From: Thalassia testudinum
Taxonomy: Eukaryota; Streptophyta; Magnoliopsida; Alismatales; Hydrocharitaceae
Assembly: GCA_037157565.1 (NCBI GenBank)
Contig: JAZHRO010000013.1
Coordinates: 76,563,501 to 76,627,500 of the forward strand
Reading direction: 5' to 3'
Length of the DNA stretch: 64,000 bases
This document shows positions 33,081 through 43,995 of the stretch, piece by piece. Every line of letters starts with the position of its first letter. Positions within the stretch are counted from its first letter, which is position 1. The notes beneath the pieces were generated by a model that had not been told where the DNA came from, did not search any database, and saw only the letters and a list, made by a program, of their open reading frames with translations. A program made the translations under genes and the position numbers.

Positions 33081-33756
33081 CCCTACAACCTCCACTTCTT
33101 CTTCATCCCTTCCTTTCTTCTCTCACCCCCTCAAAGGTTCTACGAGCAGGTCCCAATCCCGGGATGCGCCATTAGAGTTAAAATTAGAATATTTCCACCT
33201 TCTCATCTCCTTCGTGGAGCATCCCGCCGCTGTTCGAGAAGCAGATCCCGCTGCGATGTCGCCCTGCCCCATTCTCCATTGTTCGTCGTCGTTCTCCTTC
33301 GTCCAGCATCTCACCATGTTCTTCCGAGCTCTCCGTCAATGTGGCTCGTCCTCTAAGCAGCCGTCGAGGAGGATAATTTCTCGCCCCCTTCTCTTTACTG
33401 CTTTCTTGAGTAGATTTACCGCTTTCTAGTTGTAAGATTTCCTGCTTTGTTGTGTAACGAGTAGTTGTAATGAACTTGATTCAATGATTAAGAAATACCT
33501 GTTCATTCTTTATCTCTTTTATTCTTTATTCTTTAAGTAGATAGCTAATATAGATTCAATTCAACTAGCTAATCTGCTTTGTGACAACAAAACAAATGCG
33601 ATTTTTAATCAAACGTCCACCTCCCTGTGTTTGACCCGGAATTCCTTTTGAGTTTCGGTTAAAATTATCTGTTGACGGATTTTTCTCACAAATTACGCTA
33701 CAATGACGGGTTTTCAAAACTCAACTCTTTTTGCGTAGATTTTTTCGCATTCAACA

Positions 33757-34732
33757 ACATCTCTTCTTGTCCCTGAGTTTCACTATTTTGAAAGCAAGGA
33801 GAGCTGAAAGGAGAGAATCAGGTCAGATTAGAATGACGGAGTCAAAGAACTAAAGCTTACAGTCACCCACTATGGTCTGGATAGTTGTCCTTGGACCATG
33901 ATTGGATCTTCCAAATGTCCTCCTATGTAGGCTCTTGGCAGGACAGAGTACCAAAACCCTCCAAAGTATCTACCTTGTTCTTCATTTGAAAGCTCAAGGT
34001 TGGACAGACGTTGCGTTATGGAGAGCCTTGCCATCTGGTGGGGACCCGTAGGGGCTCCCTATTATTTGTAATATAAAACTGCCAGTCTTGCCCTTTTAGG
34101 CTATCTGATAGCTTTATGAGGCAGTAACCTTACTTCTTAGTAAGGAATGTATACGTCTCTATCGGAGCATGTCCCTTCTTAACTTTTTGAGGGAAAAGGC
34201 CGTAAAGCTGTAGGAAAAGGTCCACTGTGCACTTCATCCCATGGTTCAGGTAGACAACCACAAAGGCATTCAAAATTGGCCAATAGTTTAGGCCCAACTA
34301 GGACATAGTAATGTTGTAATGGGAAAGAAAATAAATGATGAAGGGGTTGAGAGGGATCTAGAGCCCATTCTCGATGGCATACTTGTAAACCATGAAGTTA
34401 TCGAACCAACAAGGTGAGCATGGCTTTAGCAGGTCACTTACCACAGTATAACTAACCCCATCCAGATTATGCTTATGGAGGAGTCGTCATATCTCCTTAC
34501 TACGGATCAAGGAGGGAAAATCATACAAGGCTACGATCTCACCACTAGGACGGTCAGAGGAAGAGGAATTATCACCTCGATAATCAAAGACATCCTCGTG
34601 CCCAGTTGAGTAAATCCTTCTTCGATGATCACTTCAAGCACAACAAAAGCATAGGAGCAACGACTGCAGTAACTCAAATTGAGAGTAAAAGTGAGTAGAT
34701 GACCCCACCAACTCCTTATTTAAAAGGGGAGG
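33757..34732 (-). pseudogene. Antisense extra ORF of the Tat-like gypsy element, N-terminal part
   Basis: Minus-strand reading from 34720 down gives GEIVALYDFPSL, then FDNFMVYKYAIENGL, then IPLNPFIIYFLSHYNITMS, then LGLNYWPILNAFVVVY, then HGMKCTVDLFLQLYGLFPKK. This order matches the domain known as putative gypsy-type transposon (Transposase_28), found near the start of plant antisense ORFs of this kind. It continues on the other side of LTR A3. Stops and frame changes are present. Confidence 0.7.
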
Positions 34733-35189
34733 GTGTAAGTGTTGGCATGAGATTAGGTTGCATGATGGCATCGTGGAAGCATGAATCATGCATTTAAAAT
34801 TTTAAAACACGATCAAATTGATGCCAAAACTCGATCAAGCAGTTAAATAAAACACCCTAAAAATTGTAACACATGACTAGAACTAGTTTCCAATCATTCT
34901 GGGATCCCATGAGTCAAGGGTTATACCTTGTAGATGTCTTAGAACAACATCACTCGAGTAGTGCCTCTTACAATAAGTCTCGACGTACCCCAGAACACTC
35001 CTCCTTGACGGGTGGATGAAGCCCTCTGTGTCAATGATGATTATCCATGACTAATCCTGTGAACTCCTTCACAAGAATCAAGGTTGACACTTGTCCTTCT
35101 CCACAAAATGGGCTTTCCTTCTAACAATCAAAAGAAACCCCTTGCAGACCCCTGAAATTAGACATCCAGAAGCGGTCTTGGACGTCTAT
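34733..35189 (+). other. Unassigned; possible 3' LTR start of the Tat-like gypsy element
   Basis: A purine-rich stretch (AAAAGGGGAGGG at 34719-34731) is followed by TGTAAGTGTTGGCATG. This would suit a polypurine tract and LTR start for the gypsy element, but no match to a 5' LTR was recognised. One GACGTC-type motif occurs at 35181. Confidence 0.35.
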
Positions 35190-36899
35190 TCCAGATTTAA
35201 TAAACCTAATGTTTGTTGATTCAGAGAACTAAATGGTTTAGAGGATCTGATAGTATATCAAGAAACCCTTTGATTCGATCACTTGTTTGCTATCTAAGTT
35301 GGGTTGGAAACCTTCTCTAGAGGTCGTTTCCTGATTGATGTTCTTGAATGGAGATTCGAGAATTGTCATGCAAGTCAAGTTAAGGGGTTAACCTAATGAA
35401 ATAGAAGATAGCAGGAGTCCTTCTTTAGCTATCATAGAGAAGGAGTATCCTTTGAGCAGAGCCAGACATGTATCTCTATGTTCACAAATACATAGATTTG
35501 GTAGACCAATAGTTGATACACCTATCTTGGTGCTGACACTAGAAAGCTGGTGTATGTGGGAAGGGATAGGACGTGCATGATTTCTCAAAGGGATTACACA
35601 AATCTATTACATAGGTGCATGGAACAAATTTGAGGCATGAGCTTACTCCGTGTATATTGGGAGTGACAATTCCACATGTGGTTGTAGAGTCCTGATCAGA
35701 CTAAAGGCAAGAAGAGAAGAAGATAGACCTTCGAAAAGTGTTCTAATTTTTGTTCTTGTCCTAATGATGTAAGGAGATATAAAGAATAATATTATCTAAG
35801 GAGGAATGACAACATTTTAATGAGATTAGACCACAGGATAATATTTTCCTCCATGTGAAGGATTTACAGGTATTTGGAATATTTTGGGGGGGCAAAGTGT
35901 TAAAATTTCACCTATCTTATAGCTTTATTATTTAAGTGATGAAACCAATAATAATTTTTATGTATTCTAAATTGAAGAATAAATCAATTGTAATTTAAAG
36001 AGTTAAATTACATTTGATTTGGTAATGGATTGCACTAATTTGGTTAGGTACAAATTTCAAGAGTTAGATTGCAATTAATTTAAGTTTGGAGACTATATCC
36101 AAACACCCCATAATTTGTTATGGGCTAATCAAGCAAATCAATTAGGATTTAATCTCTACCATTGTATGAAGATCCAATGGATCCTATCAAATTAGGATCG
36201 AGATTTGGAATCCCTATAAATTTGTCAATGGTGGAAACCCTAATTCAATCATTTAATCAATTCCCTACTTGATTCACAAGCCACCAAAAATCCCACCAAA
36301 AAAGGCACAACTGTTGCCACCGACAAGGGTTGGATCCCCATTGTAGCAGGTTGCTCAGGAAGGCTATAGGATGACCTGCCACATAGTAGCTAGACATTTG
36401 GTTGCTGAACTAGATGTCTGGCCACTAAAGGCAGGTGTAGTAGGGACTTGGTCCCTATAGTAACAAGTCAACCAACAATCTCTATTGGTCGACCAACTAT
36501 TATAAGGTCAGATCTTGTTGGTCCTCTTGAAGGAGTTTTCAAGATGCGATTTCGATTCCGAGGCGATCGTCACTTTAGATTTGTGAAGGAGTTTGCGAAT
36601 CGCCCGTAGCATTAGACCTCCACAACATGAAGGGTTTCATCCACCCGTTGAGGAGGAGTTTGGGTTTCTATCAAGACTTATTTGAGGAGGCACTGCAACT
36701 TGGGGTGCTGCACCATGCCACTTGGGAAAGGTATAATTCCTATACTCGTGGGATCCCGGAACAGGAGGAAACTAGTTTCTCTCATATGGTTCCGAATTTA
36801 GGTTTTTTTTTCTTCATTTGCTTGATCATTTTTGGCATCAATTCCATCTCGTATTTGATAAATTTTAAAACACTTGTATCTCATGTTTTCATGCTTCTG
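35190..36899 (+). mobile_element. Copia LTR fragment in plus orientation
   Basis: 35195-35950 is the inverted counterpart of the minus-strand LTR at 36960-40260 (minus B2). For example 'ggagtatcctttgagcagag' then 'cacaaatacatag' and 'agaaagctggtgtatgtggg' all recur reversed near 39905-40040. It continues with a TATA-like CTATAAATTT at 36214. It is 5'-incomplete compared with the other copy, and the right end abuts its inverted partner. Confidence 0.6.
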
Positions 36900-39800
36900 T
36901 GATGCCCCAGATTGATACAATTGATCCCTTTAGTAGAAACCTATCAAAATCATTATTGGTTTTATGACACTAATAATGAAGAGTTTAGGACTTGTGGAAT
37001 CATGGCACTACGCTTCCCTAGGTATTCCAAATACTCATGAATCCTTCACATATGGAGGACAACATTATTCGAAGGTCTAATCCTATTAGACAGTTGTCAT
37101 TCCTCTTTGGATAATTTTATTTCTGACATCTCTTTGTGTCATTAGAATGGGAATGAAGATCAACTCCTTTCGAAAGTATTGTCTTCTTCTCATTCTTGCT
37201 TGAGTTTGATCAGGACTCTATGCCTATACATGGAATTTTCTTTCCCAATATACTTAGAGTGAGCTCATTCCTACAATCTACTACATATACTTATGGGACA
37301 AATTCATGTGATCCCTTCAAGAGATCATGTATCTCTTGTCCTTGATGGTAACACCATTATGGGCCCTAACTAGCTACAATTAGTCAAGTTCAACTGGTAA
37401 AAGCTCCTACTTAGTCATCTCAGGGTCACAACTCCGCAATATTCTGATTTAAGAAGAAAATAGGGAAACATGGTTAATTCTATAGTTTTAACAACACGTC
37501 ACAAATTCATATTAACCACGGGGTCACTCAAGGGTCAATTTAAGTTCAAATGGGCATAAAATTCTAAAAAGTGGGTTTTCATTGACCGAATCAGGGTTTC
37601 ACGTATTTCAAGGGTGAAAATAATACTGAAAACCCTAATTATCAATCCCACTTAAATTGAAAAGGTTATGGTCAGAATAAAATTAAGATAAACCTCCTAA
37701 AATTCATATAAAAATATTCTAAGAGGTTTGGTACCTTTGGTTTGACCATCTGAACCCATTTTGACCTAGAACAGAGTTTTAGACGAGAATTTGCCTTGAT
37801 TTGGGCTTTTGTGTAATTTGCTCAGTCAAACATGGTTAAAACTGAAATCCAAGTTCATCATTAGATTTCTTGGGTCAAAATTAGGTTAACATCAAAATTT
37901 GGGCCCAATCGGAGTCTATCTTGACCTAATTTGCATTTTAACCCTTGAAAACTTTGTTTCTCTCATTTAAACCCCTAGGTTTCAATTTTATTGCAAATCA
38001 ATCTCTAACTTTGTCATCATTTTTTGCAAATGGGTCCCTATCACCATGAGTGTGAACAGACCTCCATCGCTGACTTCGAGTGAAGATTTCTTGCTCAATC
38101 CTCGCCCACATCTCTCCAAACTTGGAGAGATTGATCTTAAGATGATTCCCTATAGATTGGGCTAGATCTCGAGGCCTATTTCGCCATCGGTGATCCCTAA
38201 ATTTTCAAGCTCTGAAACCAACTCTAAAGCTGCTTGATTAAGATCTTAGAGGGGTGGACAAGACCCTATTTAAACCCCCATAAGTCCCATTGTTCGGATC
38301 AACCAAGAATAGTGAGAACCCTCTCTCTTCTCCTTCTCCATCCACCACAACTTGTGCTACTGCGACTGCCTCTGTCCTCCTCTAACTGTCCAACCATCAA
38401 ATTGGACAACCCTCTGCCTTCATCTCTCTCTTCCGCCTCTCGTCGGTCAAAGCAGAGGTTCCCTCCGCCCTCGTTGTCGTCGCTCTCCCTCATCGTCGAC
38501 TTCATCTTCTTCTTGTTCGGCCAATCAACGCCAGATGCCACCGCCCTTCTCTCTCTCTCCTAAGTCCTCTAAACTCTTCCTTTACTCCTGTACCTCATTT
38601 TTATACACTTAAACTTCACTTTCGAGCACCGTACCACCCTCTCTCAATTCATCTTCTTTACGACCAGTGAGAGCTCTAGCGAGATTGCGCTGGCGCAACA
38701 CACACACAAACACATCTCCAACACCTCCACAACCTCCGCCATACCTCATAGAGCAAAAGCCCCAATGAAATTTGGGGCTTAAGCTTCTCTCTCTCTCTCT
38801 CTCTCGAACAAACCCATCTCCTCTCACCTTCTCCGACCTCGGCAGAGCTCCACTGACCACTAAACATCACGAGACTTCCACCAGCATACTCGCAAGCTTT
38901 GACGATCATCCTGAACTAGTTTAATTGAGGCCATAAGCCCATTTTGGTTTTTTCGGGGACCACCGAAACTCCATCGCCGCCACCACCTTCCCCGATGTCA
39001 TCCACTACACTTTGTTCACATCCAGCTTCGAGACAACCACCAACAGTTGCGGCTTCATCCAGAGAACATGCAGTTCCAATTAGCCAGAGCCACAACACCA
39101 ACAGCAACAATCAAGGAGCATCACACCTGCAGCTTTACGCGAAGAAGGCACTAGGATTAGTCCCACATCGGGCACGCCTAAAAAGAATTTTGCTTTATAT
39201 GGTTTTACTCTGTTAGCTGTTCACCTCAGCAAGCACGGGGTGAGGTCCCCTCGCACGCACTCAAGCACACCCTTGCCTGTGCTCACGCCATGTGGGTCTA
39301 GGCTCTAATTCATATACCCGATTATTGTTCACCCGAGTCTAGTTTCAGAGAGAGAAAGAGATTTGAGGAAGAGGGAGGGGGATTTTGCACTGTAGTGCAT
39401 TGGGATTCGTGCCACCCCCTTTGCTCAACACTTAGCCTCTGCCACTTGCCTCTCATGCCTTATGCTTCGAAGGCTTTGGGAAAATAAGGTGTCTGAGCCT
39501 TTGTTGCACTGTGGAGACATTTACTTGCGTGGATTAGTGATTCTATTCTGATACTGATGAAATATTTAAGGGTTGGGTACTGTTGGATTAAGTACTTAAA
39601 ATCTATGGTTAATTTGGTGGTTTCAACCACCATTTTTAACTCTTTTTATATTTTCTCCCTGACATTTGAGATACAGTTTTGCTCTACATTGAATATCATT
39701 TTTTATTATTGATTTCACATGTATCATTATTCTTAAGTACTGTGATTAGTGAATTGATTTGCAATATTTACTCCCTACAAACGACCTCTAACTCATGTTT

Positions 39801-40379
39801 GATTTTCGAGCTTATAAATTTTAAATGTCGCATTGATTTTTGTCTCTATATTACAACATAATCTTTTTACGATGATTTTCGATGCAACAGTCCCTTCCCA
39901 CATACACTAGCTTTCTAGTATCAACACCAAGGTAGGTGCATCTACTATTGGTCCACCAAATGTATGCATTTGTGAATAGAGATATATATCTTTCTCAGGT
40001 CAAAGGATATGCTTTCTCTATGATAGAATTGGAGGACTTTGGTTATCTCCTATTTTATTAGGTTAACTCCTTAACTCGACTAGCATAATAGTTCTGAATC
40101 TCCATTCAAGACAAATCAAGAGGCAACCTCTCGAGGAGGTTGCCATCCCAATTTAGACTGGAAACAAGTGATCAAATCAGATGATTTCGTGATGTGCTAT
40201 TGGATTCTCTAAATTTTTTAGATTTCTGAATCAATACACATCGGATTTATTCGATTTAGATAAGTATGTTACCCTATTTGTACTAAGGGACTCAATTCAT
40301 GTACTGGAAAATAATGTAATCTTTTATTTAAATGTAATGTAATAATATTACATTATTCGGATGCATAGAAAATCCAACA
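36900..40379 (-). mobile_element. 3' LTR of the minus-strand copia element, split by solo LTR B2
   Basis: On the minus strand the LTR begins TGTTGGATTTTCTATGC at 40379, immediately after the polypurine tract of the copia pol to its right. It is interrupted between 37343 and 39889 by B2. Its remaining parts (39890-40379 and 36900-37342, about 930 bp) match the plus-orientation LTR at 35190. The terminal part is missing, probably removed when the inverted junction formed. Confidence 0.7.
37343..39889 (+). mobile_element. Solo LTR B2, 2547 bp
   Basis: Starts TGATGGTAACACCATTA and ends GATGCAACA, homologous throughout to B1. Flanks GTCCT (37338-37342) and GTCCC (39890-39894) agree at 4 of 5 bases. 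It sits in a copia LTR that resumes on both sides. A (CT)n run occurs at 38789-38812. Frames such as 38234-38612 and 38609-38909 have no domain. Confidence 0.85.
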
Positions 40380-40398
40380 AACTCCCACTTTCCCTCAG
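40380..40398 (-). other. Polypurine tract of the minus-strand copia element
   Basis: On the minus strand CTGAGGGAAAGTGGGAGTT directly precedes the LTR start TGTTGG, the usual arrangement at the 3' end of copia elements. Confidence 0.8.
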
Positions 40399-40439
40399 AG
40401 TCATTCCAAAACATCTTTCAACCCCATGATGCACACATG

Positions 40440-42444
40440 TCGATCTTATGACTCTTTAGTCAAAGCCTTGATTAGCAGATCAGTGATGTTATCCGTGGAG
40501 GCCACCTTCGTGATGATCACATCTCCATGCTTGACAATCTCTTGGATGATATGGTACTTCCTCTCAATATGTTTGCTCTTTTGGTGAGAGTAAGGCTCCT
40601 TTGCTTGTGCAATGGCACTTATGTTGTTTGACAATAGAGGGATTGGCAATTGTATCTAGGAAACTACACCAAGCTCCTCAACAAACTTGCGTATCCTCAC
40701 TACCTCCTTTGTAACATCAAATCTGGCGATATACTTGGCTTCTACTGTTGAATTAGTTATGGTATTTTGCTTTTTGCTTCTCCATCTCACAAAATCACTG
40801 TTCAATAAGAAAACAAACCCTAACGTAGACCTTTTATTGTCAACGTTCGATTAGAAGTTAGAGTTGATGTACCCTAACACCTAGAGATCTTCATCTTTAA
40901 AGTCTAGACAATAGTCTTTTGTTCTCCTCAAGTGTTTGAGAATGCTTTTGATAGTAGTCCAGTGTGCCTATCCCAGGTTGGATTGGTAACAACTTACTAC
41001 TCCCACTACGTGATAGATATCTGGTCGTGTATACAAAATGGCATACATTAGGTTGCCCACAGTAGAAGCATATGGACATCCACTCATGTCTTTCTTCTCC
41101 CCAATCGTTTGGGGTGACATTCCCTTTGATAAGGAAATCTCATGTCTAATGGGAAGAAAACCTTTCTTGGAGTTATCCATGCGTAATCTCTCCAAGACCT
41201 TGGTAATGTATCCTTGTGATAATCTTAATACATTCTTCTCTCTGTTTCTGAACATTTTTAGACCTAAGATATAAGAGGCTTCTTTGAAATCATTCATCTC
41301 GAAGTTCTAGGATAACCAGAACTTAACACCAGGTTGCATCCCCATATCATTTCCAATGAGTAGGATATCGTCATGTATAGTACCAAAAATGTGATTGCAC
41401 TCCTACTACCCTTCTTGTAGACACAAGGTTTATCCAGATTCTGATGAAATCCATAACCCTTTATGGTCTCATCAAAATCGATGTTCCAAGTATGAGAAGC
41501 TTGCTTAAGTTCATAAATGGATCTCTTTAGTTTGCATACCTTTCTTTCTCCACCATTTACTCGGAAACCCTCAGGTTTCTCCATATAGATGCCCTCCTTG
41601 AGGAAACCATTGATAAAAGGAGTCTTGACATCCATCTGCTAGATGTCATAGTCATGGTATGCATCTATGACTAGCAATATTCGAATGAATTTAAGCATGA
41701 CGACAGGAGAAAAGGTTTCCTTATAGTTAACACATTCCTTTTGAGTGTAGCCCTTAGCTATAGGCCGTGCTCTGAAGGTCATTACCTTCCGATTCGATCC
41801 CCTCTTTCTCTTATAGATCCATTTACACCCAATGGGAGGATCTTCTAGGGTCCATATATCATTCTTATGAATGGGCTCTATCTCTGACTACATTGCTAGC
41901 CTCCACTTATCCACATCATGATCCTTCATTGCCTCATCATATGTGGCAAGATCAACCTCAGACTTTTCTGATACGTGGAATCCATACCTTTTAGGTGGAT
42001 ACCCTTCCATAGAACTCCTTCTAGGAGGAATGGGATCATATTATGTTTTGGTTTATCTTTTTCTTCTAGGTTAGGGATTTCATTGGTCTTGTCAAACTCA
42101 ATAAGCTCCCTTACTTCATTCTTGTCTTGATCTTCAAGGAATTCCTCCTCCAGGAAGGTAGCTTTCCTAGGTATCCTATATATGGGTTTTAGGGTCACAG
42201 AAGCAATGGCCATGACCATCCTTTGAATACCCAATGAAGTAGCACTTGATAGTGTGGGATTCCAATTTGTTAGTATTTATGTTCTTAACATGAGCCATAC
42301 AACCCCAAATGTTCAAGTATCCAACACTTGGCTTCTTCTCATACTACATCTCATGTGGGGTTTTAGGGATAGATTTGGTTGAAATTCTATTTAGTATGTA
42401 TGCTGCTATCTTCAGTGCATACCCTTAGAAGTAAAGTGGTAGTT
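40440..42444 (-). pseudogene. Copia pol: integrase C-terminus, reverse transcriptase, RNase H
   Basis: From the high-coordinate end, 42430-42240 gives STKSIPKTPHEM and SVGYLNIWGCMAHVK (integrase end), then linker. 41910-41640 gives GCKWIYKRKRGSN and ETFSPV. 41635-41300 gives MDVKTPFINGFLKEGIYMEK, KVCKLKRSIYELKQASHTWN and CVYKK, with a one-base shift at the YxDD box (HDDILLIG in the next frame). 41297-40970 gives EASYILGLK and NLMYAILYTRPDI. 40649-40446 gives HQKSKHIERKYHIIQEIV (RNase H end). Stops and frameshifts make it inactive. It runs on in 45932-47050 beyond LTR C3. Confidence 0.9.
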
Positions 42445-42449
42445 CCACT
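42445..42449. repeat. Target-site duplication of solo LTR C3 (left copy)
   Basis: CCACT here and again at 45927-45931. Confidence 0.85.
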
Positions 42450-43920
42450 TGTTAGCGGCATAAGAGGGGGGGGGGTTTGAATTGTGAAATAAAATTTAAA
42501 GAGAATAATTTAAATAATTGCACAAAATAGCACAAGGATTTAGATAAGAAACCCTATAGGAAAAACCTCTACCTAGATCTCCTAATCTAGGATTTTGCCT
42601 CCAAATCAAATGGGAATCACTAAGCCACACCACTAATCTGAGGGTGGTGTTCCTCAAAATATAATTCCCTTATTCTAGAGAACCTCTAAGGAGAGTTTTG
42701 CCCCTCTACTAAGAGGAAATGGGAAATCCATAGGTCGAGTACCCAAATAAACTAATAAAAATACATTATATAACAAGTTATGAGCCTTGAAAGATAATAG
42801 CCTTAGAATACTACCTTTGCAAACCTATGAGATGTAGAGAATCATTTTAGGGAGTGAGAAATGTTCTCAAGATGTTACAAAGAGAAAAATGGAGCATAAG
42901 AGCACTAGAATGCTTAAAAAGAGAGATTTGGAAGAATTTTGCACTAGAATATTTCTATGCTTGGTATGTTGGCTTAAGGCAAACTTAGGTGGGTATTTAG
43001 AGGTGTAGAAGGTTAGGTTTAAGCCTTATGTGTCATTTAAATTTGAATATGCATGGAATAAATTAAGGTGAAATGGTTACGATGCATTTAATTGAAGTTT
43101 GACAGGATCACACACCCCAAAAGCAAGATTAGATGTCTGAAATTAAGATTAGATATTTGAAGAAAAAGTCATACATATGAAAATAGTGAATCAAACATCT
43201 GAATGCAAAGATAAAAGTTTGAAAGATTCAAATGTTTAGTTAAACAAAAGTAATTGAAGATTAATCAAAGTTATAAACATTGAAGTTTAAAAAATATGAT
43301 CTTTAATGTGTTTTCCAAACTTAGATAAACATCTGAATAGCAAATGAGGTGTTTGAAGAATCAGGTAGACATTTGAAAGAAACTTGAGATGTCTGAAAAA
43401 TATGAACATATCAAAATATGCAATTAAATAATGCAAGTCAAATGACGCTAGGTTGGCTCAAATAGTAGTTAGTCGACCAAAAGATATTTTTGATCAGCAC
43501 CTTATAGAAGGGTTCTATCGTATAAAGTTCTTGGATTTGAGAAAATAGGCCATACATCAATCAGCTTACAATATTAGACGGTGCCTTATTAAAGAGGATG
43601 TTTGGAATAAAATTAGATGTCTTGGGGCTAAAAATAGACATCTGAAAAGAGATATATAGACGTCTAAAAAACTTCAAAAATCTTAACAAAAGAGTGAAAC
43701 AAGATTAAATGTCTTAGATCCAAGAGCAGACATTTGAATGGAATGTTTTAGACATTTGGAAACTAGATTAGACATCTAAAAAACTTGACAGATTGGTTTC
43801 TCAAGGTTTTAAGGATATAGAAAGATTAAGTAGGTTCTAAGATATATCCTATGGATGTTTTCAAGAGAGAGAAAGACTTTTATATTCTATTAAAGAAAAT
43901 AAAAGATATATTAAAATAAA

Positions 43921-43995
43921 TATAAATCTAAACTCTTTCCCTTCAAGTCCTTTAGTTTTCCTCCTTGATGCTTTTTATCCTCCATCCTTTCATAT
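43921..43995. repeat. 75 bp direct duplication flanking LTR C2, left copy
   Basis: From TATAAATCTAAACTC to CCTTTCATAT. It matches 45723-45797 at 72 of 75 positions with no gap, and the two copies abut the two ends of LTR C2 exactly. Confidence 0.95.

Larger units (their letters stand above)
31949..33756 (+). mobile_element. Athila-type solo LTR A3, 1808 bp
   Basis: Starts TGATGTAAACACATT and ends CATTCAACA, related to A1 and A2 along its length. No primer site follows, since the sequence after it is antisense ORF of the host gypsy element, so it is a solo LTR. It contains a tRNA-like stretch at 32645-32703 and a TATA box at 33071. Open frames in it (32346-32649, 33052-33429) repeat those of A1 and A2 and are not genes. 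Confidence 0.85.
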
